In this document: in pieces, positions 41,481 to 54,588 of the stretch | How positions within the stretch are numbered: the first letter of the stretch is position 1 | How the letters are laid out: every line of letters starts with the position of its first letter | From: Brachypodium distachyon | Taxonomy: Eukaryota > Streptophyta > Magnoliopsida > Poales > Poaceae | Direction of reading: 5' to 3' | DNA length: 64,000 nt | Assembly (NCBI RefSeq): GCF_000005505.3 | Contig: NC_016133.3 | Coordinates: forward strand, 36,728,737-36,792,736 | The notes under the pieces: generated by a model | Told to the model about the DNA's origin: nothing | Database searches by the model: none | Seen by the model: only the letters and a program-made list of their open reading frames with translations | Position numbers and translations under genes: made by a program

Positions 41481-42127
41481 ATGAAATATGTACTAAGGCA
41501 TAAACATAGTACTCTACAAAAGAAATAAATGGTTCTCCAAAATGTGCATCTACGGAAAAAACAAAATATATTAGAGAAGAAACGAGAAATAAAATAGAAC
41601 TCTGGCAGACATAAAGTAGAGAGAGAGAAAAAAAAAAGAAAAGGTGTCATGAGATCACATCCAATCAGTCAGTGCTAGACATAAAATAGTATATATTTTT
41701 CTGCTAATCAACTCTCTCCCTGTAAGAAGACACAGTAAGCCAAAGTGAAGATTGACGGCACAGCAGATACCTGTGCATGATCCACTAGCACGATGGGGAC
41801 AGATACTGGGAGTGGTACAGCCTCGGCGTTACTTGTATGTGATTGTTGTAGCACAAGTGCAGTTTTGGATCGCACGTGGGTCCAGAAACTTGAAAAAAAA
41901 ATGTGCCCAGAGCCCCAGACCGAAGAACTGAATGGAGACATTCCACATCTACAAGATTGAACAAAACCGCTGAGACCAACAGTACATGGTTCTAGACTTC
42001 TAGTTTAGCTGGTACAAGATCGGGTTTTGTGCTGCTGATAAGCGTAAAGCAAGATCGCTTCAAATACAATTGCCAAAATTATACCACAGATTCAACTTCC
42101 AGCAAAGTACGTGGAACGACTTGGGCA

Positions 42128-45100
42128 TCAAGAGTAGAGGCGGCACTTTCCAGTCCCAGCACATACTGTGCACTCATCGGCATCACCGCCAACATGCCGC
42201 AGGCAGTACTTGATGCGATCGTTCATAACATCCTGCAAAACATGTATGAGAATTGAATAACTGATGAGCAAAAGAGCGGCATCGAGCATTCGTGTTTTTC
42301 AGTTGCTATCAGTGACAAAATAAAAGAAATTAGCACGGTAACTTGAGATATCCAACTTGGTAATACTGTCCCACATTAACTAATATAGCAAGAAAGTGAT
42401 CACATAATGAACTAGAGTGATCTAGAGGTAAAATTTTACAAGAAAGCTAGACTTTTAACTGGAAATGGTAAGTTAAGGCATGATAGCAGTTCAAGACAAA
42501 AAATGGTTTATAGTAGTGTGTTCAATGACTTCTGGATTTACAGTTCAGCGTCAAACCTTCCATGTAAACAAGAATGAGGAAATAAAATACCATTTACTGA
42601 TTCCAAAGTTTTCATTAATAACAGATAAAAATCTACTCACCCTTTTTAATGAAATATTGCAACAGTCCTTCAAGATAAAATGTAGTAAATCGTCAAAAGG
42701 ATGGACATTCTAGTATATATACTCATCACGAAAATTTGACATTCCATTTTCAGTAGGCACCTAGTGTGCTTTTTCATTAATAACTTGCAGAAAAACAGAC
42801 TACTGAATGTGATAAGATATAATCTAGAAGAATCTAGAGGGGAATTAATGTGCACACACCACCATAAGCTCATGCAATCCAAGAGGAGCAGTGATGATGT
42901 AGGGCACGTTCGAATGCTCTTTAGAGGCTTCTGCTGCTAAAGAAGGGATATCCTGAGGAAAAAACAGTTCCAAATTGCATGAGAAGTTGAGAACTGTTGT
43001 ATCACTATAGCCATAATAACATGCCAAGAATCCAAGATAGAAGATAGATGCCGCTATCTTCTTCTGTACTAAACATTTTAAGAACCTGAATAGACTTAAG
43101 TCCTTAACACCTTTAACATTGAGCATTGCCAATCTTAAATAACTCAAGGACATACTTGCTTCCAGTGTCGTCCAGGGGAAAGGAAATATGGACTGACAAT
43201 AACACGGGATGCTCCTTGCTGCACACATTTTCCAAATGCTTCCTTGATAGTAGGCTCAGCTAGCTCCTTCATTTTGTCAAAAGCACAAATTCAGCTACTT
43301 CATGCATCATAAAGCGAAAAAAATACTATCCCCAAACATAGAAATATAAACTAAATAATAGTATGATTCACTTCTTCAGCCCATGAAATTTGGTACTACA
43401 AAGAAAAACAATTGGAGAATAAAAAATTGAAACGAAAGAAAGTTTGGTAATATATCTGTCTGGGCAATTTTAAGCAACAAACGCCTAAATGGCTAGTTTA
43501 GGTACTGATAATATACATCACTAGTTAAATATAGAAAGAAGTGTGATATCACTTTGCTGCTAACATGAGCCATGCCATATGTCAGGACTCAGGACTCAAT
43601 GTTGCCTTTCCTGAACAAGTGCTGATTTGGCCAAATTACTAAATAGATGAATATATCAGAAAATTGGTTCTACTTGCCGTTTACACAGGCACGACCTTTT
43701 AAGTGGAACACTAAACACAGAACACCAAAGGCTAACTTCAATGCTGGCTAAACAGCTCCCAAAATTGGTTTCCAATCAGCAAGTAGACTCCCAATAACAA
43801 ATATCCTTTAGGAATAGTTTTATAAGAATACTTGAACTTCAGGAAAAAAAGAGTATAATTTAGTACTTGGAACTACACATTTACATTACTTATAAGCCAC
43901 CAAACAAGCATTAGAAACATGAACAAGTGGCAGATGACACAGAGGTTCACTACCTAAAAAAGCTGATGACTATGCTAGCTAAATTCTTGTGCGTTGCTAT
44001 GGAAACTTCTTTTATAACATGAGTTGTTTAAACGCTTGTGTCATCATAGATTCAGAGTCCCTAATTTTGCAAAACAAAAAATATCACAAAAGATACATCA
44101 ATCGAATCAATTAATCAAAACATGATGATACGTATGTCTCCACTGCACAAAATGTATGATATTTATGGTAATTAATTTCTTGGCAACTCAAGGGGTAATT
44201 TCAGTGAGGGTGAATGAACCATCACCATCTCAGATCTTTATGAGTAAATATTTTGTATTCTCAGCTATAATACCATGTGATATGAACCTGAACTCTAATT
44301 GTCCCTTGGTGGAAGTTGGCAACAGATATGCATGGCTTCGAACTTCAAATTTGAAAATTGGATGCAGGAGTCAGGTACTTTGATATGTGCTTATACAAAA
44401 CTAGTTAGTTATCTACTGGTTCATGGTTACTTGTCCCAAACAAATACGGAGTATATAGTTTTAGTCAAGTCTCCATGAAAAGCGTGAAGATAGACCTCCT
44501 TGATACTAAACCGAGACTGGGATCACTTTCAGCTTCTGAGTTTTCGCTAGGCTGGATTCTGTGGACATCCATATCCATATTTATGTTATCTAACATGCAT
44601 CAATGCCATCCAAAGGGTTTAGACTGATGGAGACCTGCATCTAGGGTTCAACTCTACTGCCTTTTTATGTAGACGGTTTAGGCATTTCGCTGATTAATCT
44701 AAATTACACTATGCAAACATCGTAATAGAATGGAAGCATATTATATTTTATGCTACTCAGCCAGAAGGACGGCTGAATATATGTAATTAATTGATACCAA
44801 GAGATACTAAGAAACACATGTCTTTAATGGTTTTAACTGAACCAAACCCAAATGTACAAACTAACCAATTATACATGGTCACTCCAAATAGGGGATAATT
44901 ACAAAGAGAGCGGACCGCTTGCGCTTTGCATAACAGGCAATGACCGGAAAGTTACAGCTTGGTACTAACTCGATGTCGCATTATTTCTGGCCCTACACAT
45001 TTTTGTTCAAAATACAAAGGCAAAATAATTAATGAAGCGAAAAAGGATCTCACTTCTGTCTGTTTGGTTTCTTAAATATTTTCTCCTTTTCAGTTCTTTC

Positions 45101-46277
45101 CTCACATTCCATGCTATTCATTCACAAAACCGAAAATCTGTTGCAGCATGATAATTTCCGAACTAAGGTAAGGCCACACCCATAAGCTTCAAGCAAAGCT
45201 TAACATGTTCAGAATTTGAACCTCATTATTCAATATTTCACAAAAATGCAAGAGCAATAAACATACCATATGAGCTGGTTCAACAATCCTGTAGCCAGTC
45301 CTTGCCCTGAACATTGTAACAAAATCGTCTGCAATTTTCAAGAAATTCATGAGGATAAGCCATGAGAAACACCAGTAACTCAAGGAAAATAACCAGTCCA
45401 TTACTTAGCATGAGATTAGATTCCTGACGACGTGACCCATGATCGACTATTATCACACCATCATTTTCTCCCACAGTATAATCCTGTCCTCCAGTCGTTT
45501 CAGACCTGGAAGGAGAATCTGGTCTGGAATTCATAGCCTGGTGTCCTCTATTTCCTTTAACTGTCGTCAGCTTGACAAAGTCACAGGAATGCCTCACATG
45601 AGTGCTCCTGCTGCAAATAAACAAGAAACAGAATTAAAACTGAAGGCAACACAAGATAGAGCAAATGACAGTTATTCATCGGTGGCCAATAAATTGAATT
45701 GAATACAGGTCAGCTGGCAAAATTTACCTTGAGGAAAATTTGTGTGTCGGATTTGCAGTGAAGTGTTGTAAGGAGATGGACACAGGGTGCATAGACCTAT
45801 TAGAGCACCCCCGCGATGCTTGAGTAATGTAAAAGTAGAGGGCTGAAAGACCCCTCTATATCTTCTGAGGAGGCAATGCCGAAAGTCGGATTCAATAGAC
45901 ACCTTCTGCATGGGAGAATTTTTTAGTGGGGGTAATAATTTCTGATGAAACCATGCTCTTTAGACACTGCAAAATACAATATGACCAAGGGCGGAGGACC
46001 CGGTAGGGTAGGTCGACTGCCCTACCTTGATTTTTGCCTCAGTTACGAATTGGCGAATATTAAGGAGATGGAACGGGGAGCTAAAGGGCGGGATCTGTTC
46101 GTGGGGTGACGGGAGCGAGAGAAACGAAGGGAGATAGATACCTGCGCTGGAGGTGCTCGCACGAGGAGGAAGACGAGAGACGGAGCGAGGGGGCTGGGGC
46201 GGTGCTCGGCAGTGGGATGGGAAGAAGGGAGGGGTGGCGGCGCTCGCTCGGAGACGAAGACAAGCGACGGGGTTCAT
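42128..46277 (-). CDS. SIRB: Sirohydrochlorin ferrochelatase, chloroplast (SirB type)
   Basis: This is the last enzyme of siroheme synthesis; it inserts Fe2+ into sirohydrochlorin in plastids, and siroheme then serves nitrite and sulfite reductases. A model with consistent phases uses exons 46142-46277, 45405-45560, 45267-45328, 43156-43266, 42860-42952 and 42128-42232, giving about 220 aa (Arabidopsis protein is recalled as about 225). The first exon encodes an Arg/Pro/Ser-rich, transit-peptide-like N-terminus. The core has VIIVDHGSRR (metal-binding His), EPAHM, then ELAEPTIKEAF and VIVSPYFLSPGRHW. The C-terminus has HVGGDADECTVCAGTGKC, fitting the plant [2Fe-2S] ligand region. The acceptor of exon 2 (after GACGACAG, at 45561-45563) was chosen because it alone keeps exon 1 in frame. 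The 5' part is less certain than the rest. Confidence 0.85.
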
Positions 46278-46320
46278 GTTTCCAAGTTTGTCTGACCTCG
46301 TCCGAAGGGCACATTTCTAA
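46278..46320 (-). promoter_or_regulatory. Residual leader between SIRB ATG and a transposon
   Basis: Only 43 bp separate the predicted SIRB start codon from the edge of a Harbinger-like element (including its TAA target duplication). The native core promoter must therefore be inside or beyond the element, or the true start is elsewhere. Confidence 0.4.
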
Positions 46321-47634
46321 GAGCAACTCCAGCAGATGCCCTATATCTCATCCCCCAAATCTCATATATTGGGATCCCCTATCCCATTTGCCTCCCCCAA
46401 ATCCCAACTCTCTTCAGCAGATTCCCCAAATACCATCCCCTATAATTCATTTGTCTATATAATATTCATATCTTCCAACCGATTTTCTAAACTTCAATAT
46501 TTCAAATGAGTTTATTTGAAATCGTATATTTGAACGCATATAATTAAAATAAAAATGTTTTATTTTTTGGATCTCTTGTTGTTTGGTCTCACCAGAGGAG
46601 TAACAATTTCATTTGGAATTGGTTGCTCTCCAAATGGGCTGTAATTTTGAGTGTCATCCCAAACTTCATCAACGACGACGCGCTCACTCAATAAACTGGT
46701 ATACATACCCATTGTATCATCTTGAGAATCCATCACAATACTCTGTAATTTCAGAAATGGTATACAAATATCAATCTATTTGTACAGAATTTTACTCAAT
46801 TTGCAATGTCATATGGAAGAATGAAAAAAAATCCAGTGCATTCCCAATCCAGCCGCACCATCTCCTTCTCCCAATCCCTGCCCGAGCACCATCTTCCCCT
46901 CTGCTCCTCCTCTGGACAGCAGCGCCACCAGCCTCACCTACCCCTGCCCCTCCCCTCCGCTCCTCCTCCCTCCACCGCGCCCTTCCCTTCCCTCCCCCGC
47001 GCCCCTCCCCTGCGGCCCTGCGCCCCTTCCTTCTCCAGCGCCGGTCCATTCCCATGCCCAGCGCAGCCAGCGACCCCTCCTACTTCGGCAAGCCCACGCC
47101 ATGCCCAGCCCCAGCGCCGCCGGCCACCTGCGCCCCTGCCCCCGCGCCGCTCCCTCCTCCCCAATTCCCATGCTCAGCGCCGCCATCCACCTGCGCCGCT
47201 TCCCTCCTCCCCCGCGCCCCTTCTTCCTTCCCCATGCGCACTGCGCCGTCACCCGTCAGCCCAGTGCCCCGGCGCCCCTGGCCTTGCCGTGGCCACCCCG
47301 TGCCCGTCCCTCTCCCCTACCGAGTCTCCTCCCGTTCCTCTCAGATCTGGGCCGCCATTCACTCGGGCGAAGCAAGAAGAACAGGAAGAAGGAGACGATG
47401 GCGAAGACGTGTACCTGGAGGAGAGGAGGATTACGCGGGAAGGAGGCTTCACCGTCGGCGGTTGAGGGATGGGGGATCCCGACCTCGATCCTTCAGATGA
47501 GGGATCCCGAGCGAGATATCGGGGACGCCTCCATATGGGGAACGGGACAGGGCTTCTCCTGGAGAGCGTTTTTGAGCCGAAATCCTCCAAATATAGCTAT
47601 TGGGGGCCTGATGGGGCTTCTCCTGGAGTTGCTC
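46321..47634. mobile_element. PIF/Harbinger-like non-autonomous element upstream of SIRB
   Basis: The element is 1,314 bp, with left end GAGCAACTCCAGCAGATGCCC, right end CTTCTCCTGGAGTTGCTC and a perfect TAA target duplication on both sides (46318-46320 and 47635-47637). The left part is AT-rich and the right part is very GC-rich with C-rich proline-coding frames on the plus strand. No transposase motif was seen. A three-base TWA duplication and these ends fit PIF/Harbinger. Confidence 0.8.
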
Positions 47635-47637
47635 TAA

Positions 47638-48960
47638 TTCCACGTTATCCTCTTCCTTTCCCATTCCACCGCATTTTTTTTTAGGGGAAGCCTTTGTTCG
47701 GTTGTTCCCCGCTAAGCCTGGCGAACGACGGCCGGGCCGGGTACTAGCTGGCGATGGGCCAGCACGGAACGGGTGGCACAAAATGAAATCGTGCCGTGTC
47801 AGTTTGGCCCACGGGCCTGATTTAGGAAAAAGGCCCGGCACACTGAACTGAGGTGGTTATGGTTTTGACCACACAAGCTTCTGGCTTTGGCATCCCATGC
47901 GATTGCGACTCCGGGCAACTGGAGAGACGGCGGCTACTTTTCATCTGACTTCGTCCTCCGCTCGCCTAATCCATCCTGGCTCCGTTGTCCGCTCGCCCAA
48001 TCGCCCACTCCATCTCAGTCGCGGTCTCCATTGTCTAGTGCTAATGGATAAACCGCTTGTGTGTGTGTGCGTGCCCGCAGTGTGCTAGCGATCTGGCATG
48101 TAATTCTTAGGAGCGCTCGAATGCTTAAGAGGTTAACGAACTGAGTCGAACAAGAGTTTTAGGCTTTCAGCTTGTTAGCTCAACGAGCATGAGCTTAATG
48201 AGTCAAGCATCTCGTGACGGCGAGGCAAAGATGTTTCAGGCCAGGCTGCCCTTGCCAGTTGGCAACGTAAATCTATATTGCACTATCTGTTTTTATTTTA
48301 TTTTTGACGACCTACTAAACAAAACCTCTGCTCATTGAAAAATTGGAAATGGATCCTGCTTCACGTACGATCTTTTGCATCCGATTTTCATCAGGCGGAT
48401 CTATCAAGTCCATTCCAACTATGCAGCCATGACCAACGAGCACGTCGTCGAACCAAAATCGGATGAATGAAAGTGAAACCTCAAATCACTCCTCTTTATT
48501 TTGTTATCTATTCCTAATTTGACAAAACTGGATGTATTTATTTCTAAAAAATGTTCAGATACATGTAATATTTCGACAAGAGTTATGAAACGGAGGGAGT
48601 ATTTAGCCAACCAATTTTGTGATGTTTTGATGTAAAATTGCAAAATCAATTCAGCTGAATATAGTTGCAGCCAGGGCTATCCATGCGTCCCCCGTCCCCT
48701 CCGGTCCCGAAGGGCAATTCGGTCATGAAGAAATTCCAACGGGCGATTCCCACCAGCGGCCAGGCGACAGCCAGCTCTGCGAGATAACTCCACTGCCGCG
48801 TAAATGTTTGCCCAGCCTAGTAGTAACAGTCCCGCGTGAATTCCTACATTTCACAGCTGGGTACAATCTCAGCTCTGACGACCAAAGTGCCCCATTTATT
48901 CCTCACCTAGACAGAAACAACGAGAGGGTGGTAAAGAAAAGAACCCCAGCCGGGAAAGAG
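47638..48960. other. Intergenic region upstream of the transporter gene
   Basis: A GC-rich patch at 47715-47850 with GGCCGGGCCGGG and GGCCCACGGGCC palindromes resembles decayed small elements. The right end of a Stowaway-like MITE (ACGGAGGGAGTA) is at 48590-48601, with a weak left arm near 48490. No gene was recognised. Confidence 0.45.
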
Positions 48961-50004
48961 GAAGGCGAGCTCAGAGGATGGCAGTAATGGAGGCAGAGCA
49001 AACCACATATGCAGTACATGGCGTTTGCGAGTAGGGGGAGCTTTTAGAGAGAGAAGGTTCCTCTTCCCCACTCTCACTCTCTCTCTCTCTCTGCCTTTTG
49101 CATTTGTGCCTTTTCTTCTTCTATTCTACGGCCTGCTACTTTTGATTCCCCCAGAGCTTTCTTTGTTGACAATTCCCCGAACACTGCACGAGCATTCATT
49201 CTCCGGTTCTCCCTTCCTCCCTCACTCACTCTGGTACTTGAGGCACTTCCCACTAAACGCCTCGGCCTTCTTCCTCCTCCCCTCCCCTGGAAAATCTGCC
49301 CAGTAAAACCCCGTACCCCATTGGCCTTCTGCGTTTCTGTCTCCGGCCAACAGAGCTCGCGCCGCCTTTCTCTGCGCCATATATCCTGGTTGCTCCGTAA
49401 AGACCGTAACCTTGCTGCTTCTCGCTGTTGGCCAGCCTTCGTTGGGGACTCCTTCGAGTGAGCATTTTTTGTGGGGACTCGATCGGTGAGCATTTTCCTT
49501 TGGTGTTCCTCCTCTTGGTTTCTTGATTCCTTCTGAGCTATGGAGTACTACTGAACTCCTTCCCCTCTTTTGTGTTTTAATAACTTGTTAAGTCCATATG
49601 TAACGTTGCTACACGTACCTTGTGTTTAGGTCCATATATAACGTTGGTACCCTGGTCCCTGCCTGGGCCTGGAGTACAAGTTCTTATCACTCATGCTTTG
49701 CAATTTTAGTCTCATATCTTTGGGGGGATTGAGATCATTTTTGCAAGCCAACCAGATTGTTTGTAGACTTCAGGGGTACTCGACATTTTATTATTTTTAT
49801 TTTCCTGGGGAATTTCCTGAGGCATCCGATTCTTCTAGGCCAATAAAGCTAATCCAACTTGCATCTTTACTGCTTTCCCACCTTACTAAACTGCCCAGAG
49901 GAATCAAATGTGAAAGCAGTTTTCTCTTCTTACTTGTTCATTGTTACAACTATTTAGATCACCTTGAAGAAAAAGAGCAAAGTGGCAAGATACTTTGTTT
50001 GGGG
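48961..50004 (+). promoter_or_regulatory. Promoter and long 5' leader of the transporter gene
   Basis: A CT microsatellite (about 49069-49093) in a pyrimidine-rich stretch, typical of grass 5' leaders, lies about 0.9 kb upstream of the ATG. Several short upstream reading frames are present, including a 145-codon frame at 49693-50130 that overlaps the start in another phase. Transcription start and leader intron cannot be fixed by eye. Confidence 0.4.
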
Positions 50005-53000
50005 ATGGCTGATATGAAGCCAGAGGAGGTGAGTCATCCACCCATGGACCAGCTTCAGGGTTTGGAGTACTGCATAGACTCCAACCCTTCATGGGGTAAG
50101 CATCCGCATTCTGCTCAAGTGCATGACTAGACTTTTGTCTGATTCATTCATCTATTTTCTTCATGTATGGTATTAATCTTGGGTTCTTTCTGGATGGTAC
50201 AGGGGAGGCAGTTGCCCTGGGGTTTCAGCATTACATCCTTTGCCTGGGGACTGCAGTGATGATCCCCACATTCTTGGTTCCTCTCATGGGTGGAAACGCT
50301 GTGAGAATCTTTCTACTGTTTAATAATGTTATGTCATCTTTTCCATACCTGTTTTTTTTAAATAGAAAATACCTGTCTGCTTTATGCAAGTTATTCTTGT
50401 GTTTAGCTTGAAATAATTTCTGAATTTCAGATCATGCCTTTCTGGCCAGCAGGTCATGTGTAACAATAAGATTTACTAGAGCATGCAACTTGATTTGGTA
50501 TGTACTTCATAGGTAGCTGCTACAATTTATTAGTATGAAAAAAAAGAATTAGTATTTCATGTTCCAGTTAGCATCTCAGGATGTTCACACGGATGGTGTG
50601 CTTGAGCTGTCTGATAGTTTGAGCATCCTCGAAGTAGTGGCTGACTTGCATTTATACAGCTTCCTTTTTGGATAGTGTTGTTACTGGTTTGGTGGAACCT
50701 ATCCTATCCTGATGTGTACACGCTTATCCGTTTTGTTGACTCCCAGCATGACAAGGCAAAGGTGGTTCAAACAATGCTGTTTGTGACTGGAATCAACACA
50801 CTGCTACAGACTCTATTTGGAACTCGGCTTCCGACCATCATCGGAGGCTCCTATGCATTTGTGATCCCAGTCATATCAATAATCCGAGACCCCTCATTGA
50901 CACAAATAGCTGATGACCATACAGTAAGCATGAAATACCTTTAGCCTTCTAGTTGATTAAGTTCATTAAACCTCATTTTGAAACCACAATTTCATATTAC
51001 ATGGTGCATGCTTCCTTCTTCTACTTGCAGAGGTTCATCATGACTATGAGAGCCACACAGGGGGCCTTGATAATATCCTCCTGCATTCAAATAGTTCTTG
51101 GCTACAGCCAGTTGTGGGGGATATGCTCCAGGTACATATACAACTCCATCCAGTTAAATTGATGTATTATCCGATCCAATTTATTCAAATACTTCCCTGG
51201 TCCGTACCAACAGATAGTAATTTTCTTCTCATCTTAACTTGTATGAGCAAGTGACAATGAAACTGAGCAGTGTGTTAGTTATTTTATATGCAAGTAGAGG
51301 GGAGGTTCGTCTGACAATTTCCCTACCTTTTGGTATGTGCAACTTTTGGCATGATGGCTGTTGAGTGTTGACATTAGGGGCACATGCAGATTAGTAGGAT
51401 GCCTACATACTACTAATCAAAGGGCAGGAATTAGCCAAAAATATCAACTTTTGGCGTAATTCAAAGTCACTTAATCAGTAGATTATGCCCTGATGATATT
51501 TATGCTAGCGCTCGGTCCTTAGGCAACCCACTTTTCACTCAGTTTGAGGCGAGCATCACTTTAGAAAAAAGGGGCACCTACATACTAATCAAAGGGCGGG
51601 AATTAGCCAAAAAGTAACGAGACATACTGCAACCTTCGGACTGATGATAAGAATCTCAGGATGTTGTTTGGATGTGCATGCTGCAGGTTCTTCAGCCCAC
51701 TTGGGATGGTTCCTGTGGTTGCTTTGGTTGGGCTTGGCCTTTTCGAGAGAGGATTCCCATTGGTAAAGTCCTACTGCTGTTTCTTTGTCGAGTTGTTCTC
51801 TTGTTAACAATGAAAAGTTTCTTTTATTGTTATCGATGGCTTGTTGCTTGTACTATCAGAACATATATATAAGGCTGAACCTTTATCTATAAATAAAGTT
51901 CAGAACATATGCTTCATATTTGGGTGCTTTTAAGAGCTCTCTTGGAGTCACTTCATGTGGTTGAAATTGGAAGTCGAAATATTTCTTTCTATGATATTTC
52001 TATTATCTTATTTGAGTGTTTTATATGAGAATCTACATCTGGGAAAACATCTAACATGTCCTGGATTTGCTTACTGAATTATTTAGCTCATATATGAATG
52101 TTATGTTGTTAGATGGGGAGGTGCGTGGAGATTGGTCTTCCAATGCTAGTCCTGTTTGTTGCACTTTCGCTATATCTGAAGCATGTACAAGTGCGTCATC
52201 TTCCGATACTTGAGAGGTTCTCACTGGTCATCTCAATTGCCCTTGTATGGGTATATGCCCACATCCTCACGGTGAGCGGGGCGTACAAGCATAGCTCGCT
52301 GGCCACCCAAGTCAACTGCCGTACTGACCGTGCTAATCTCATAGCCTCCGCGGACTGGTATTTACATTGATAAAGACGTCAGTATGTCACTGCCCTATGT
52401 TCATGAATCCCTTTCAACCCTACTGAGCGATATTTGAAATTTTCTTCAGGATTAGTATCCCATACCCATTGCAATGGGGACCGCCTACTTTCAGTGCGGA
52501 TCATGCATTCGGTATGATGTCTGCTGTGATGGTATCATTAGTAGAGGTAAAATTTCATTCCTTGAGGCTCATCCATAGTTTCTAGAAATATATAGCTTAA
52601 ATTATGCTGATATGATTTTGTTGACAATATTTTGAGCATTGCAGTCAACTGGAGCATTCAAGGCTGCTGCCCGGTTGGCAAGCGCAACACCGCCACCACC
52701 ATATGTTCTGAGTAGAGGCATTGGATGGCAGGTTGGTTTCTTCTCATAGATGAATCTATCGATTTTTCTTCCACTGATCAGAGAACTCAGAGAATATAAT
52801 TTCTTACTCTTTTATGTTCAAATATGTGAACAATCAGGGGATTGGACTGTTATTCGATGGGCTATTTGGTACTGTGGCTGGCTCCACTGTCTCTGTGTAA
52901 GTATTCTTATTTGTCAGAACAAGTTCACATTCTGGTATCATATGCAGTATCATGCATTATGCATCTCCTATTGTCAAATAGTGCTATTGCAGTTATATAC

Positions 53001-53905
53001 CTAACATTATGCATCTCCCATTGCCATATACAGTGAGAACGTTGGCTTTCTTGGATCAACCAGGATTGGTAGTAGAAGAGTGATTCAGATCTCCGCGGGT
53101 TTCATGATCTTCTTCTCCATCCTAGGTAGTACATTTTTGCCAGAGTAAATTGATGTTATATGTCAAAAAGGTCTTGTACTGAAACTTTTTCATGATTGCA
53201 GGGCGATTTGGAGGGCTATTCGCCTCTATCCCATTCACGATATTTGCCGCCATATATTGCGTCATGTTTGGCTATGTTGGTAAGCATTTCCAGATGTCAA
53301 AAGAAATCTTATCACTACGTTTTATTTACCTTTGTACTACCTCTGTTCCTTAAGGTAAGACGTTTTGGTAGGGTAGTAATAACTTTCCTCTTCCTCTCGT
53401 CTTTCCAGGTGCTGTGGGGCTCTCCTTTATGCAGTTCACCAACATGAACTCCATGCGCAGCCTCTTCATCATCGGTATCTCGCTATTCCTCGGCATGTCC
53501 ATCCCGGAGTACTTCTTCCGCTACACCATGAGCTCACAGCAGGGCCCCGCGCACACAAGAGCCGGATGGGTTCGTATTATATATATTCCTGCCCACTGAA
53601 AACTATCCTCCATTAGACATAAACTTTCTGCAGGTCTGAGTGTTCTGAACTGAAATTTATGCCCCCTTTTGTGTGCTGTGTGCAACAAACAGTTCAACGA
53701 CTACATCAACACCATCTTCTCCTCGCCTCCGACTGTTGCACTCATCATCGCGGTGGCCCTTGACAACACACTGGAGGTGAGGGACGCAGCAAGGGACCGT
53801 GGGATGCAGTGGTGGGAGAGGTTCAGGACGTTCCGCGGGGACAGCCGGAACGAGGAGTTCTACACCCTGCCCTTCAACCTCAACCGGTTCTTCCCGCCAT
53901 CTTGA
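50005..53905 (+). CDS. Nucleobase-ascorbate transporter (NAT/NCS2 family)
   Basis: This is a multi-pass membrane permease of the NAT family (xanthine, uric acid or other nucleobase; plant members are named nucleobase-ascorbate transporters). The 13 exons are 50005-50095, 50203-50300, 50747-50923, 51031-51131, 51687-51762, 52113-52357, 52450-52546, 52645-52731, 52838-52896, 53034-53125, 53202-53279, 53409-53569 and 53693-53905, all in phase, giving 524 aa. The TM1 QH motif is at residues 39-40 (ALGFQHYILC) and the NAT signature ENVGFLGSTR starts at about 345. Several hydrophobic segments follow (AGFMIFFSILGRFGG; IIGISLFLGMSIPEYFF). The start MADMKPEEVSHPP and the tail FYTLPFNLNRFFPPS match plant NATs as I recall them. 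Substrate and subfamily number cannot be decided here. Confidence 0.95.
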
Positions 53906-54503
53906 GAGAGACGACGGTAGGTTTGGTTATTAGGATGAACCCCAGCATTGAGTGGATCTAGCCACTCTCCAAGGTTGTAATTATGGTTGGCTTCCATGTA
54001 GAAGAGTAGCAGTAGGTGTAGAAGTAGAGCAAAGAGATGCTTTATTTGATGCTAACCGGAAGTCCAAGCCTAAAAGCCTTGCTGGCAAGAAAGGAAAGGA
54101 TCGGCTGGTTCTATTGGGAGACCATCTGTGGTTTCAGGAGGATTGTGGTGGCTCACTGTGAGAAATGAGAATTCAATTGTTCTGCACTTCATTTATCTTG
54201 TTCATTGTATGACTGGTTCATCCATCCCTGGCACAAGCATAATTGTGATTTCTCTCGGGAGCATGACGAGAAAATTTCCATTTGCCACCCAAAGGCCCAA
54301 GGGCCAGGGATAAAAACTAGGCAGGGACTTTGAATTTCTTAACTTTCGTTTGACGTTGTTAGCCGTAGGAACTTCAACTAACATGTAAAACGACACGGAA
54401 ATAAAACATAATGGATTTTGGTCCAAGATTCCAACAAAAATGTTATTTGATCACTATGCTAAAGACTATGCTAATCTTGATCACTATGCTAAAGAAAATA
54501 AAA
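53906..54503. other. 3' UTR of the transporter and spacer to the tRNA gene
   Basis: This region holds the probable 3' UTR of the NAT gene. Two 22-base phrases with GATCACTATGCTAAAGA just before the tRNA (about 54449-54496) form a short direct repeat. No other gene was recognised. Confidence 0.4.
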
Positions 54504-54588
54504 TCCGACCTGCCGGATTCGAACCAGCGACCTAAGGATTATCTGCAACGACTACAGTCCTCCGCTCTACCAACTGAGCTAAGGTCGG
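54504..54588 (-). tRNA. tRNA-Tyr (GTA) with a 12-nt intron
   Basis: The minus strand folds as a full cloverleaf: acceptor CCGACCT pairing with AGGTCGG, D arm GCTCAGTTGGTAGAGC, anticodon loop CTGTAGA and T arm GCTGGTTCGAATCCGGC. Removing a 12-nt intron (54540-54551) just after the base 3' of the anticodon leaves 73 nt, the standard mature length without CCA. Introns at this place are normal in nuclear plant tRNA-Tyr genes. The A and B box internal promoters are intact. Confidence 0.97.

Noticed and set aside
46613..47500. 295-codon proline-rich plus-strand ORF and overlapping GC-rich ORFs on both strands
   Set aside because: They lie inside the Harbinger-like element. C-rich sequence keeps several frames open at once, and there are no conserved motifs.
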